Both the position numbers and the translations under genes were made by a program. Source: [Scytonema hofmanni] UTEX 2349 (GTDB lineage Bacteria; Cyanobacteriota; Cyanobacteriia; Cyanobacteriales; Nostocaceae). From it: 64,000 nucleotides of DNA. The stretch covers positions 3,295,747 to 3,359,746 of the forward strand of contig NZ_KK073768.1 of NCBI RefSeq assembly GCF_000582685.1, given 5' to 3'. Below the pieces are notes generated by a model. That model had not been told where the DNA came from, made no database searches, and saw only the letters and a list, made by a program, of their open reading frames with translations. Below are positions 40,537-49,545 of this stretch, in pieces. Numbering within the stretch: the first letter of the stretch is position 1; every line of letters starts with the position of its first letter.

Positions 40537-41406
40537 TCACCGCCAACTGAGGTGATTTATTAGTGTTTGACGCATGATGTCTACGGGGACGGATTCTAAA
40601 TCTAACCAGATTCTTAAGGCTGATGCACCTTGCTGGACTAGCATTTCTAATCCGTTAATGGCGATCGCACCTTGTTGTTGTGCTAATTGGAGAAATCGTG
40701 TCGGGCTAGGATTGTAGATTAAATCGTAAGCGATCGCTCCTAATTGCAAACCCCTCATTTCCTCTGCACTTAAAGGTGACTGTTCAACATTGGGATACAT
40801 TCCTATTGGCGTTGTGTTTACCAACAAGTGTGCTTGGGAAATTATATTTGACATCTCCTCCCATTTATGTATTTGTAAATTAACTTCTGGTTGTAAATTA
40901 TCCCAACTATTGCGGAATTCTTTCAACTTCTGCTCATTGCGCCCAATTACATGAACGGACGTACAACCTAGCTGGATACAACCGGCTACAACTGCTCTGG
41001 CTGCTCCACCATTGCCTAAAATTACTGCTACCGTCTGCTGCCAATTTCGCCTATAGGTTGTTTGCAGAGGAGAAATAAATCCTTCTATATCAGTGTTTAT
41101 CCCAATCCAATGATTATCTTTACGAAGAACAGTATTTACAGCTCCTACAGATTTAGCACTTGGATGAATTACCGATAGATAACTCATTATCGCCTGTTTA
41201 TGAGGAATTGTCACGTTAAACCCTGTAATGCCAATAGCAAAAAAGCCTTGGATAGCTGTCGATAAATCATCTGGTTTGATGGGAAAAGGCACATAAACGT
41301 AATCTAATCCTAAAGTTTCCAGAGCTGCATTATGCATCAACGGTGACAGCGAATGTTCAACCGGATGCCCAATTACTCCTAGCAATTTCGTTTTTCCACT
41401 TATCAT
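40537..41406 (-). CDS. aroE: shikimate dehydrogenase
   Basis: A 289-residue AroE that reduces 3-dehydroshikimate with NADPH in aromatic amino acid synthesis. Motifs: VIGHPVEHSLSPLMHNAAL (substrate Ser pair), GFNVTIPHKQAI with the catalytic Lys, NTDIEGF, and the NADP loop LGNGGAARAVVAGCIQLG; C-terminal GLEMLVQQGASALRIW. Monocistronic, start ATG at 41406. Strong assignment. Confidence 0.95.
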   Translation of the reverse strand: MISGKTKLLGVIGHPVEHSLSPLMHNAALETLGLDYVYVPFPIKPDDLSTAIQGFFAIGITGFNVTIPHKQAIMSYLSVIHPSAKSVGAVNTVLRKDNHWIGINTDIEGFISPLQTTYRRNWQQTVAVILGNGGAARAVVAGCIQLGCTSVHVIGRNEQKLKEFRNSWDNLQPEVNLQIHKWEEMSNIISQAHLLVNTTPIGMYPNVEQSPLSAEEMRGLQLGAIAYDLIYNPSPTRFLQLAQQQGAIAINGLEMLVQQGASALRIWLDLESVPVDIMRQTLINHLSWR

Positions 41407-41537
41407 TTAAAATAAATACTTTCAGCTTCTAAGTTTGAATTAATGCTCATGGAATGGTAAATCACCTGATGCTGATTTAAAGTATTATTTTGTACAAAAA
41501 ATCAGATTCAACAGATGTTCATAGAGATACCTTGTCC

Positions 41538-41715
41538 ATTTTACGGGGAGCATCCCAAATTTGTAAGTTATATCAAACCCAGGTTATAAATTGTCATTGC
41601 GAGCGCAACGTAGTGGAGTGAAGTAATCGCAAGATATGGGATTGCTTTACTACGCTGTCGCTTCGTTCGCAATGACAAACATGTTCTTGCAAAATTGGGA
41701 TGCTCCCATTTTACG
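41538..41715. mobile_element. 162-bp MITE with ATTTTACG target duplication
   Basis: Terminal inverted repeats GGGAGCATCCCAAATTTG and CAAAATTGGGATGCTCCC (41546-41707) are flanked by perfect 8-base duplicates ATTTTACG. Inside lies another dyad TTGTCATTGCGAGCG..CGTTCGCAATGACAA, so one element may sit in another. It explains the 371-bp gap 41407-41777. Confidence 0.92.
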
Positions 41716-41777
41716 TGACATTTTTCATACTCTGATAGGACTTATGGAAGTGTGATATTTTTTCACGATCGAGCTTG

Positions 41778-43583
41778 TCAAGAGTCAGGCATTGAACAAT
41801 CCAAAAAATCTGTACTTTCGACCGTTGACTCCCCCCGAAGGATACTTTCATACTCAACAACCCGATTCTTTCCTGTTCGCTTTGCCTCAAGCATCGCCTG
41901 ATTTGCCCGACTCAGCAAATCGTCAAGTTTGATACCTGGTTCTGATACAGCTATGCCAATACACACGGTGATGCCGTCGAGGAAGCGATCGCCTTCTCTC
42001 AATTGCATTTTTTCAATCTCTGCCCTTAGTTGTTCTGCTCGTTCCCTAAGCTTTTCTAGGGTAATATTAGGCATTCCAATCACAAATTCTTCACCACCCC
42101 ATCTACAAGGAATATCAGAAGGGCGAATAGATTTTAACATTACTTCTGCTAATTTTTTGAGGGCAATGTTGGCAGTTAAGTGCCCATAGCGGGAATTATA
42201 AGATTTGAAGTTGTCAATATCTAGGAAAGCAATGCCAACAGCTTGACTCGACCTTTCAGCCTCCGCAAGCCGTTGATCGATTATTGTTTGCATATAGCTC
42301 TGATTAAATAGTCCAGTCATCCCATCCCGCAAACTGCTATTAGTCAGGCGTTGTTTCATCGATAAATTATTCAGCGCAAAGGCTGAGTACCTAGCAATAA
42401 TCTCAGCAATTTGTTGCTGTTCTAGACTAATTTCTTCAAGGTTATAGAAGTGTAAAAATCCAACCACAGCAAGTTGTCCAAACAGTGGGATACACAAATG
42501 AGTACCGTTAACAGGCTGTGTTAAGTGGCTGCATATCAATCCTGGGTTATGAGGCGACATGAGGTTGAATTTTCCTCTCCGCAATGCCCAACACTCGGAT
42601 AATGAAAAAACTTGTTTACTAGTTCTTTGGCTTCCCCAAAAACCATTTATCTGAACATAGTTTTTGGAGTTAGCAATTATATTAATACAGCCACTCATTT
42701 GCGGAAATAACTTAGAACAGCTTAAAATAATTACCTGATACACTTCATCTTCAGTCTCGCTGCTAAAAAGCATATCTACCATATCTGAAAGATGTGTAAC
42801 TTGCTGATTTTTTGCCTCTAATATCTGTGTTATTTCTTCTAGCTGTTGATTTAGCTGAGTGAGCGATCGCTGGGCTATGACAGAATCTGTAATATCTATG
42901 CTAATGCCACCAAGACGGCGATCGCCTGTAGCGTAATCGCTAAAAGGAAACTTATATGATAACCAGTAACAAGGTTCCTTATTACCAGGATTCTTGACCT
43001 CTTCAATCAGCTTCAATGGGCGGAGAGTTTTCAACACGATTTGATCGTTTTCCATTACCCGTAGCCCTTCTTCTGGATCTGGCAAGAAATCACTATCTGT
43101 TTTACCTAGCCATTCTTGGGAACTCACTAAAAATCTAGTCTGTAGTTCCTTATTGTAATAAAGAATTTTAGAATGCTCATCTTTGATATAAGCCCCAAAG
43201 GGACCTTGATCTAGAAATAGTCGTTGCAGCTGCTGACTGCGTTCAAGTTCGCGAGCATCTTCTTGATATTTAGCGATCGCCTCTATAATTTGATAAGCAG
43301 TTGGCATCAAGCAGAGTAATGCAGAGAAGGAAACAAAAGCCATAAGGTCTATTACAGCTAAGTGTAGTATCCCTACTGCTTGATGTATCTCAAATACAGC
43401 TAATAAATGATGAATACCGCAAGTTAGTATAAATCCAGCTGATAAGAAAACAGCCAACCAAAATTTCTTAGGGATAATTGCCTTAGTTTTGCTAAAAAAA
43501 TACCCTATTATTATGGGGATACCAAAGTAAGAAAATGCGGTAACACCATGAGCGATCGCCCAATTCGATAAGATAGCCTCCAT
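41778..43583 (-). CDS. diguanylate cyclase with ethylene-receptor-like membrane domain
   Basis: A 601-residue sensor. N-terminal three or four membrane helices (1-105) carry FSYFGIPI and LTCGIHHLLAVF, like the copper/ethylene-binding domain of ETR1 and cyanobacterial receptors; the ETR1 Cys65 and His69 equivalents are present, but the Asp25 position is not Asp. Then PAS (about 120-235), a coiled coil, GAF (about 260-410) and GGDEF. The active site is RWGGEEF and the inhibitory site RPSD precedes it by five residues, so it should make c-di-GMP under feedback control. Monocistronic. Confidence 0.82.
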   Translation of the reverse strand: MEAILSNWAIAHGVTAFSYFGIPIIIGYFFSKTKAIIPKKFWLAVFLSAGFILTCGIHHLLAVFEIHQAVGILHLAVIDLMAFVSFSALLCLMPTAYQIIEAIAKYQEDARELERSQQLQRLFLDQGPFGAYIKDEHSKILYYNKELQTRFLVSSQEWLGKTDSDFLPDPEEGLRVMENDQIVLKTLRPLKLIEEVKNPGNKEPCYWLSYKFPFSDYATGDRRLGGISIDITDSVIAQRSLTQLNQQLEEITQILEAKNQQVTHLSDMVDMLFSSETEDEVYQVIILSCSKLFPQMSGCINIIANSKNYVQINGFWGSQRTSKQVFSLSECWALRRGKFNLMSPHNPGLICSHLTQPVNGTHLCIPLFGQLAVVGFLHFYNLEEISLEQQQIAEIIARYSAFALNNLSMKQRLTNSSLRDGMTGLFNQSYMQTIIDQRLAEAERSSQAVGIAFLDIDNFKSYNSRYGHLTANIALKKLAEVMLKSIRPSDIPCRWGGEEFVIGMPNITLEKLRERAEQLRAEIEKMQLREGDRFLDGITVCIGIAVSEPGIKLDDLLSRANQAMLEAKRTGKNRVVEYESILRGESTVESTDFLDCSMPDS

Positions 43584-43869
43584 TGCCTACCGGATACTCA
43601 TTAAAGGATGTTTGAAAATTTGAAAAACAGCCTGAACCTCCACTAGCCTGGAGATAGTTGAAGCGCAAGCCAGAGCTAACAGAGTAACGAAAGCTAGATA
43701 TGGTCAGTGATAGTATAACTCTTTCCTAAATATTTTTAATCTTCCACGCTTTCAAGGACACCTAAAGACAGTAATTTAGTTATTGGTGCTAAAAGGCTCT
43801 AAATAATCAGCCTATAGCCTGAGAATGCCAAGCTACAATTATTAAAGTTACTTAACATTTCGTCATATC

Positions 43870-44805
43870 ATGCAGGCAACTACAGCCCCATTTACAACCC
43901 CGATTCCGGGAAAATATTGGCAATGGCGAGGGCATAACGTTTACTACGTAAGAGCGGGAGAAAAAACAGAACAACGTCCACCCTTGCTGTTAGTGCATGG
44001 GTTTGGTGCTTCTACTGACCACTGGCGTAAGAATATCACAGGACTGTGTAACGACTTTGAAGTTTTTGCGATCGACCTTTTGGGGTACGGACGTTCAGCT
44101 AAACCGAAGTTGGAATATAGCGGTAATTTGTGGCGCGACCAACTTTATGATTTTATCACTGAAGTGATAGGTGAAAAAGCGGTTTTAGCAGGTAATTCCC
44201 TTGGTGGGTATGCTTGCTTGTGTTTAGCAGCGCAATATCCTGATGCAGCAGCGGGTTTGGTTTTGCTTAACAGTGCTGGACCATTTAGTGAAAATCAGAC
44301 TTCATCAGAACCAGAAGCGTTACAACCAGAAATTCAGCCTCCCAAGCAAACAGATACATTGCAAAAACTATTTGGTGACGTTGTTAAATGGATTTTTCAA
44401 CAACCATTAGCGCAGTTTCTTTTATTTCAATATGTGCGACAGCGTTGGGTAATTCGCCAAACTTTAGAGAAAGTGTATCTTGACAAAAGCGCGATTACAG
44501 ACCAGTTGATAGAAGAAATTCATCGACCTTCTAACGATCCTGGTGCAGTGGATGTATTTGCTTCGATGTTTAGCACTCCTCAAGGAGAGAAAAATGATGT
44601 GTTATTGCAGCAATTAACTTGTCCGTTGTTGATATTATGGGGTGAAGCTGACCCTTGGATGAATGCAAGAGAACGTTCTAAGAAGTTTCGCCAATACTAT
44701 CCTCAACTGACAGAATACTTTTTGCAAGCCGGTCACTGTCCTCATGATGAAGTACCGAATCAACTAAACCCACTTTTACGAGATTGGGTTTTGTCTATTG
44801 TATAG
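43870..44805 (+). CDS. alpha/beta hydrolase
   Basis: A 311-residue alpha/beta-fold hydrolase. Oxyanion/HG motif LLLVHGFGASTDHW, nucleophile elbow LAGNSLGGYACL, catalytic Asp in LILWGEADPW and His in LQAGHCPHDEVP. The pattern is close to plant pheophytinase-like and cyanobacterial esterases, so a chlorophyll-ester substrate is possible but not shown. A charged insert (EPEALQPEIQPPKQTD) forms part of the lid. Confidence 0.85.
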   Translation: MQATTAPFTTPIPGKYWQWRGHNVYYVRAGEKTEQRPPLLLVHGFGASTDHWRKNITGLCNDFEVFAIDLLGYGRSAKPKLEYSGNLWRDQLYDFITEVIGEKAVLAGNSLGGYACLCLAAQYPDAAAGLVLLNSAGPFSENQTSSEPEALQPEIQPPKQTDTLQKLFGDVVKWIFQQPLAQFLLFQYVRQRWVIRQTLEKVYLDKSAITDQLIEEIHRPSNDPGAVDVFASMFSTPQGEKNDVLLQQLTCPLLILWGEADPWMNARERSKKFRQYYPQLTEYFLQAGHCPHDEVPNQLNPLLRDWVLSIV

Positions 44806-44810
44806 TCTTC

Positions 44811-44844
44811 GTAGTCAGTGCTTCAGCGCTGAAGCGCTGACTAC
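44811..44844. terminator. palindrome between convergent hydrolase and lipoprotein genes
   Basis: GTAGTCAGTGCTTCAGC pairs with GCTGAAGCGCTGACTAC over 17 bp (one G-T pair). It lies in the 47-bp gap between two convergent genes and could end transcription both ways; the theme GCTTCAGCGCT is a mobile repeat also at 1544 and 25074. Confidence 0.6.
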
Positions 44845-44852
44845 AAGCAGAT

Positions 44853-45566
44853 TTATTTGAGAATATATGACTTAATTTCTTGATCTATTTGGTCGCTAAT
44901 AATTTCAGTACCGATCGCAGGTTTATTAAGATTAACTTTGATAAAATTTATCTTATCTCGTTCTGTAAATCTTTTATCGTTATCAGAGTCTTCAATAATT
45001 TTTAGAAAAATAGCACCAACACTTTGAACAATTGTCCAACTAATGAGTTGAGTATTGTTTGGGGTAATTTGCTGAAGATTCTTTCCTGACGAATCTGAGA
45101 TGTATCCAATAATTGCATCTTGGGAGTTGAGTTTATTGTCTTTGTTTGTATCGTTTTCAATTATTCTATATAACCAAAATCTGGTTGATGGCTTTCCCGC
45201 TTCTTTTTTCTCCAAAAAATCAAAGGAAGTTATAATTCCATTTTTCTTTAGCAATAGATGTGTTTCACCAGTTTTTTTAGGGAAAAATATAATATTGTAA
45301 AATTGAATTTCTTTCTCCGAATAATCTGAAGAATATAAAGAAATTTTTCTAGTTTGATTATTATGTTTGTTAATAACTGGAATCATCAGATAATCTGATT
45401 GTTCTTTCAATATTAAATCGCCGTAGACAATATTGGGTTGTGACTTTTCCTCGGTAATTCCTTTTGTTTTTGCCTGTTCTGCTTTTCTAAAAACATTTGC
45501 CTGACACGATGAAGAAAGTATAGCGAGGATAAGAGCTGTAGTAATTTTCAACTTATGATTTATCAT
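44853..45566 (-). CDS. lipoprotein with two EF-hand-like loops
   Basis: A 237-residue exported lipoprotein: basic start, hydrophobic TTALILAILSSSC with the lipobox cysteine at 21. The mature part has two acidic loops, DTNKDNKLNSQD and DSDNDKRFTERD, each with the DxxxDxxxx spacing of calcium loops. It lacks any catalytic signature. It may be a calcium-binding or periplasmic sensor protein. Unknown family to me. Confidence 0.7.
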   Translation of the reverse strand: MINHKLKITTALILAILSSSCQANVFRKAEQAKTKGITEEKSQPNIVYGDLILKEQSDYLMIPVINKHNNQTRKISLYSSDYSEKEIQFYNIIFFPKKTGETHLLLKKNGIITSFDFLEKKEAGKPSTRFWLYRIIENDTNKDNKLNSQDAIIGYISDSSGKNLQQITPNNTQLISWTIVQSVGAIFLKIIEDSDNDKRFTERDKINFIKVNLNKPAIGTEIISDQIDQEIKSYILK

Positions 45567-45633
45567 TAAATTTCAGCCACATGTCTTATCCTATTGTATT
45601 CGCTGTGACAAAGTTGCAAGGGAAAAACAGCTT

Positions 45634-45783
45634 ATACCAATTATTTGTGAAGCTGCATAGAATTTGACCCCACCCCGATCAGCCCCTCCGCGCAAGCTCT
45701 TAGGGGAAAATCCGGTTCCCTCCCCGCTTGCGGGGAGGGTTAGGGTGGGGTTCTTTCTATGCGTCTTCATATTAAATTGGTAT
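45634..45783. mobile_element. 150-bp MITE-like element, TIR ATACCAATT, second copy
   Basis: ATACCAATTATTTGTGAAGC at one end and AAATTGGTAT at the other, length 150 as in 20604-20753, sharing the GCTGCATAGAATT segment. The core differs (CCCCACCCCGA, CCCTCCCCGC..GCGGGGAGGG). Confidence 0.82.
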
Positions 45784-45861
45784 TACATATGCTGGCTAAT
45801 TGATAAATTTAAGGTGGGTGAAGTACCTTGAGCAAAAATTATAAAAGTACTAAAAAGCTCA

Positions 45862-45889
45862 AAAACCTGGTCAAGGTTGACCAGGTTTT
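45862..45889. terminator. AAAACCTGGTCAA hairpin
   Basis: AAAACCTGGTCAA and its exact complement, separated by GG, form a 13-bp stem, with a T-run on the right side. It resembles an intrinsic terminator, yet no gene points into it on the plus strand. It might belong to an unseen small RNA. Confidence 0.5.
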
Positions 45890-45898
45890 CCGAAATTT

Positions 45899-46282
45899 AT
45901 GATTCTCAAATTGTTAAACTTGCTAAATAATACAATCAGTCAACAACTAGGGTGGATACAACAACGGGCAAACTCAGCATATTTACGTTTTTCCGTTTTA
46001 GGATTTGGCTTCCCTATTCAAATTAAGGGCAGTGCCACTCATTTTTTATGCTGTTATTTGCTTGGGCTGATGACGGGGGACACGAAGTCATTTGCCCTTT
46101 GACTTTGGTTGTGCTTTGTTTGGTGTCCTACTATTTAAGTTATCACTCAAATCTGAGATTGGAATCGGTTGTTTAATAAAGTTAACGTTTCGTTTAATTT
46201 TGAAATATATAATAGTTTTTCGTTCTGATGAGTAAGCTAACTGAACTATATTGAGAAGCGTAGACGTTGCATCGGCTTGTCG
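45899..46282. other. region between hairpin and retropepsin-like gene
   Basis: A 67-codon frame (45899-46102) begins just after the hairpin but has no ribosome site and no recognisable family. The rest shows only AT-rich sequence. I see no firm gene here. Confidence 0.3.
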
Positions 46283-46714
46283 CTAGACATCGCCTAAACA
46301 CTTAATCATCGCCACTGGATAATCAGGGTTAGCTGGATTCGGTATCAAGCGCTGATTTTTGCAATCTACCAGTAAATCTAACTGTTCCAAAATCACCTGA
46401 CCAATCAACACCTCATTACCCACCACTAGAGCCTCTGCAACAGTTTCACGTCCTTGACACTCAACGATTACAGGTTCGGTGACTCCTACAGATTCTTCAC
46501 TCCCGTTAGCATATTGAGCAACCCGCTGACCTCTAATTCGCAAACCCAGCTGCTCTACAATAATAGTAGGAATTACTAAAGACACTGCCCCTGTATCTAC
46601 TAATCCTTGAGTTTCATGCTCACGCAATAACTTTGGTGCTAGCAAACCTCGATTTATTAGTGCCTCATCTATAGCATTGGTTAACTTGACTTTAGCGTAA
46701 ACTGCTCCCATCAT
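46283..46714 (-). CDS. retropepsin-like aspartic protease, third family member
   Basis: A 143-residue clan AA protein: QGLVDTGAVSLVIPTIIVEQLGL with the catalytic Asp-Thr-Gly, then EALVVGNEVLIGQVILEQLDLLVDC as the second half. It is more like the common cyanobacterial/VapC-neighbour aspartyl proteases than the duplicated genes at 2.1-3.3 kb, and lacks their partner. The start is one of two adjacent ATGs. Dimerisation would be needed for activity. Confidence 0.75.
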   Translation of the reverse strand: MMGAVYAKVKLTNAIDEALINRGLLAPKLLREHETQGLVDTGAVSLVIPTIIVEQLGLRIRGQRVAQYANGSEESVGVTEPVIVECQGRETVAEALVVGNEVLIGQVILEQLDLLVDCKNQRLIPNPANPDYPVAMIKCLGDV

Positions 46715-46956
46715 TTGTTTTACTAATACTTTCCTGTTTGATTATATCTCCGTTTGACTTAAAATAATTAATTCAATTAATAAACATGTTTAGATAAATA
46801 GAGGTAAAATTCAAGATTCTATTTATTATTATTTACGAATAATACCCAATAAAAAATCCACGTATCAGACTTTTTGCAAAATCTTAAATTTAAAATCGAC
46901 CCATCTTTTGCTGTAAATAGCTAAAATCAGAATGTTTATTTATTTGCCCTCAAGTT

Positions 46957-47325
46957 TTGGCTACTGTATCTTGTCCCCGTTGTCATCAACTCGTTGACAG
47001 TCAAGCTGTCAGCTGTCCCAATTGCCGCACAACTCTCAAAGCATTCGGACATCCCGGTATTCCCTTACATCGTGCCACAGGGAAAGAGTATTTGTGCGAC
47101 AGTTGCACCTACCATACTGATGATAGTTGTAACTTTCCTCAACGTCCTTATGCTAAAGAATGTACTCTCTATCAAAACATTGAAGAGAGCAAATTACAGT
47201 TGCAACAACAGCGTGAAAACACCAGCTTTTCTACAACTGTAAAAAATTGGATTAAACGCAATCAAGCTTTGTTTTTGTTACTAAGTTTAGTATTAGTTTG
47301 TTTGCTGATAGCTTTATTAAGATGA
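46957..47325 (+). CDS. zinc-ribbon protein with C-terminal membrane helix
   Basis: A 122-residue protein. Zinc ribbon CPRCHQLV...CPNC at residues 6-23, a second cysteine set (YLCDSCTYHTDDSC, KECTLYQ) around 46-70, a coiled linker and a C-terminal hydrophobic helix (ALFLLLSLVLVCLLIALL). The TTG start at 46957 has no close ATG alternative. The tail anchor suggests it sits on the cytoplasmic face of a membrane. Function unknown. Confidence 0.75.
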   Translation: MATVSCPRCHQLVDSQAVSCPNCRTTLKAFGHPGIPLHRATGKEYLCDSCTYHTDDSCNFPQRPYAKECTLYQNIEESKLQLQQQRENTSFSTTVKNWIKRNQALFLLLSLVLVCLLIALLR

Positions 47326-47334
47326 TGAAATAGC

Positions 47335-47440
47335 AAGTTAGTGGTTAGTGGTTAGTGGTTAGTGGTTAGTAGAACACCTATCAACTCTCAACTATCAACT
47401 ATCAACTATCAACTATCAACCATCAACTATCAACTATTTC
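47335..47440. repeat. TTAGTGG and CAACTAT heptamer arrays
   Basis: GGTTAGT heptamers then many CAACTAT/CAACTCT units. The right part enters the end of nblS and supplies its stop codon TGA. Confidence 0.9.
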
Positions 47441-49369
47441 ATTAAAAACAGTTAAATCAAACCAAAAAGTTGTACCAACACCAACTTCACTCACGAGATG
47501 AACTTTACTGTGATGCTTTTCTTCAATGATATTTCTGACAATCGATAGTCCTAAACCTGTGCCTTCTAAAGTGTGAACTCTGTTTTCAACCCGAAAGAAA
47601 CGGTCAAAAATTGCTTTTTGGTCTTCTGGAGGGATGCCAATACCAGTATCAGAGATTTCTACCCGGACTTGACCAGGCTGCTTGTGATTGGGATTTGATT
47701 CTAATTGATAAGTGCGAATTACAACTTTGCCACCCGACAGAGAAAATTTGAGGCAATTACCAACCAGATTTGCTAACACTTGCAGCAATAAATCATAGTT
47801 ACCAACTACTAGCGGTAAATTTGGGGCAACTTCTTGAATAAGTTCGATGCCTTTATCTCTAGCATTAAGTTGGTAAGTACGTAGAGTTTGCTCGATCGCT
47901 TGCGCCAAATCTACTCCATTAAAGTGATAATTGCGACCAGATTCTAGCTTAGACAAATCTAAAACATCATTAACCAGACGAGTCAGGCGATCGGTTTCAT
48001 GGTTAACTGTTTCTAGAAATTCCCGCCGTTGATCTACACCCAAATCTTCACCGTATTCGTGCAGAGTTTCGATAAACGATTTGATATTAAATAAAGGAGT
48101 TCGCAGTTCGTGGGAAACGTTGCTGATAAATTGGCTTTTTGCTTCGTTTAGTTCGACTTCGCGAGTTATATCTTGCACAGTAATGGCGATACCTTTAATA
48201 CTCTCGCGTTGTTGGTTGAGAACTGTAGTTAAAAGAATACGAATGGTGCGCTTAATAGGTTGGCTAATGGGTATGCGAAACTCAGCGCTTTCGCAGTCAC
48301 CTGCTGCCATTTCATACAAGGGACGGGTAATTTCCATTTGCACTGTTGAGGGCAAATGAGACAAAATACTACTACCTTCGACATGACTATTTTCCCAGCC
48401 AAAAATTCGCCGCGCTGTGGGGTTGACTAATATCACCTGCATGTTGTTGTCAATCAACACTGCACCATCGGCAATGGTGGAAACCAACGTTTCTAACTTG
48501 GCTTTCTCTGCCGTAAGTTCCTCAATATTTTGTTCTTCATAACTCTCCAAACGTTCAGCCATGTCATTAAAGCTTAAAATTAACCCTCCCAGTTCACCCC
48601 CTAGTGGTAAGTCAATTCGCTGCTGAAAATTTCCGGCAGCAATTTGTTTTACTCCCGCTAAAAGTTCTTTAATTGGCTTGGTAATGGTCAAAGCGTTAAC
48701 TACTCCTGCCAAAATCACCATTACCCAAATTGTGATAAACACAGCAATGGTGACATCGCGGGTAAAATTTGTGGAAATGACTGCGGTTTGATTGGGGTTA
48801 ATGCCGATCGCTAATACACCCAAATATTTTTTATTAACAATCAAAGGCACAAATACATCAGTTACGACCCCATCCGGTGACTGATGTTGTCGCACCATCG
48901 GCTTATCTGCATCGGCAGCATAATCATCTGGTAGCTGTATCCGACGCTCAATTGTTAGGGACGTTTCTACCTCTGGTTCGGAAAAGGGAATGCCAAAAAA
49001 GATTTTCCCAGTTTTATCAGCGTAGAGCATATAACGCACGCTAGAGGTGCTGCTGTAAAAGCGTTGGGAAAATTGGGCAACTTCCGTGAGATTTCCGGCT
49101 TCTATTAGCGGTGCAATGTTACCAGCTAGTAGCAGTCCGAGGTCACGACCGAAGCGGGTATCATTTAGACGCGCATCCTGCTGAATCGTGTTCACTGCCC
49201 AGAAGGTTAGACCACTCATAATTAAAGAAACCACTAAAGTGGCAGCAGCCAAAAGCTTGGTCTGGAGAGTGAACTCCGACCACCAATTGGCGATCGCTTC
49301 TCGGATTGTTTTAAAAAAAGCCAGCATTTTAAACAAATTGTTAGTAGTTTCTCTTATAAACCCCAACAC
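47423..49369 (-). CDS. nblS: sensor histidine kinase NblS (Hik33/DspA family)
   Basis: A 648-residue membrane histidine kinase. Two membrane helices (about 38-60 and 208-230) frame a periplasmic sensor domain; HAMP follows (ITKPIKELLAGVKQIAAGNFQQRI), then PAS (about 290-400), the dimer/phospho-acceptor helix with SNVSHELRTPLFNIK, and the ATPase boxes (ANLVGNCLKFS, DTGIGIPPED, GTGLGLSIV). Domain order and sequence fit NblS/Hik33, the essential kinase for high light and nutrient stress. purD is next to it, a common order. The last residues IVDS come from the heptamer array. Confidence 0.9.
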   Translation of the reverse strand: MLGFIRETTNNLFKMLAFFKTIREAIANWWSEFTLQTKLLAAATLVVSLIMSGLTFWAVNTIQQDARLNDTRFGRDLGLLLAGNIAPLIEAGNLTEVAQFSQRFYSSTSSVRYMLYADKTGKIFFGIPFSEPEVETSLTIERRIQLPDDYAADADKPMVRQHQSPDGVVTDVFVPLIVNKKYLGVLAIGINPNQTAVISTNFTRDVTIAVFITIWVMVILAGVVNALTITKPIKELLAGVKQIAAGNFQQRIDLPLGGELGGLILSFNDMAERLESYEEQNIEELTAEKAKLETLVSTIADGAVLIDNNMQVILVNPTARRIFGWENSHVEGSSILSHLPSTVQMEITRPLYEMAAGDCESAEFRIPISQPIKRTIRILLTTVLNQQRESIKGIAITVQDITREVELNEAKSQFISNVSHELRTPLFNIKSFIETLHEYGEDLGVDQRREFLETVNHETDRLTRLVNDVLDLSKLESGRNYHFNGVDLAQAIEQTLRTYQLNARDKGIELIQEVAPNLPLVVGNYDLLLQVLANLVGNCLKFSLSGGKVVIRTYQLESNPNHKQPGQVRVEISDTGIGIPPEDQKAIFDRFFRVENRVHTLEGTGLGLSIVRNIIEEKHHSKVHLVSEVGVGTTFWFDLTVFNEIVDS

Positions 49370-49399
49370 CTAAAAATTAACAGTTAATTTGACAAATAT

Positions 49400-49545
49400 G
49401 TTAGTGGGCTAGGGACTGGGGACTAGGGATTAGGGACTGGGGACTAGAAGTTATGAGTTAGAAGAGTTTTGATTAGGGCTGAGAATTCCTATTTCCATCC
49501 CCCAGTCCCCAGTCCCCAGTCCCTAGTCCCCAGTCCCTATTACCC
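49400..49545. repeat. heptamer arrays GGGACTA / CCCCAGT (inverted pair) at purD end
   Basis: GGGACTGGGGACTA repeats at 49412-49447, then the complementary CCCCAGT run at 49500-49540. The latter overlaps the purD 3' end and gives its stop codon. The two halves could pair. Confidence 0.9.

Noticed and set aside
45899..46102. Open frame of 67 codons after the hairpin at 45862
   Set aside because: No ribosome site, no recognisable family, biased composition; noted as region only.
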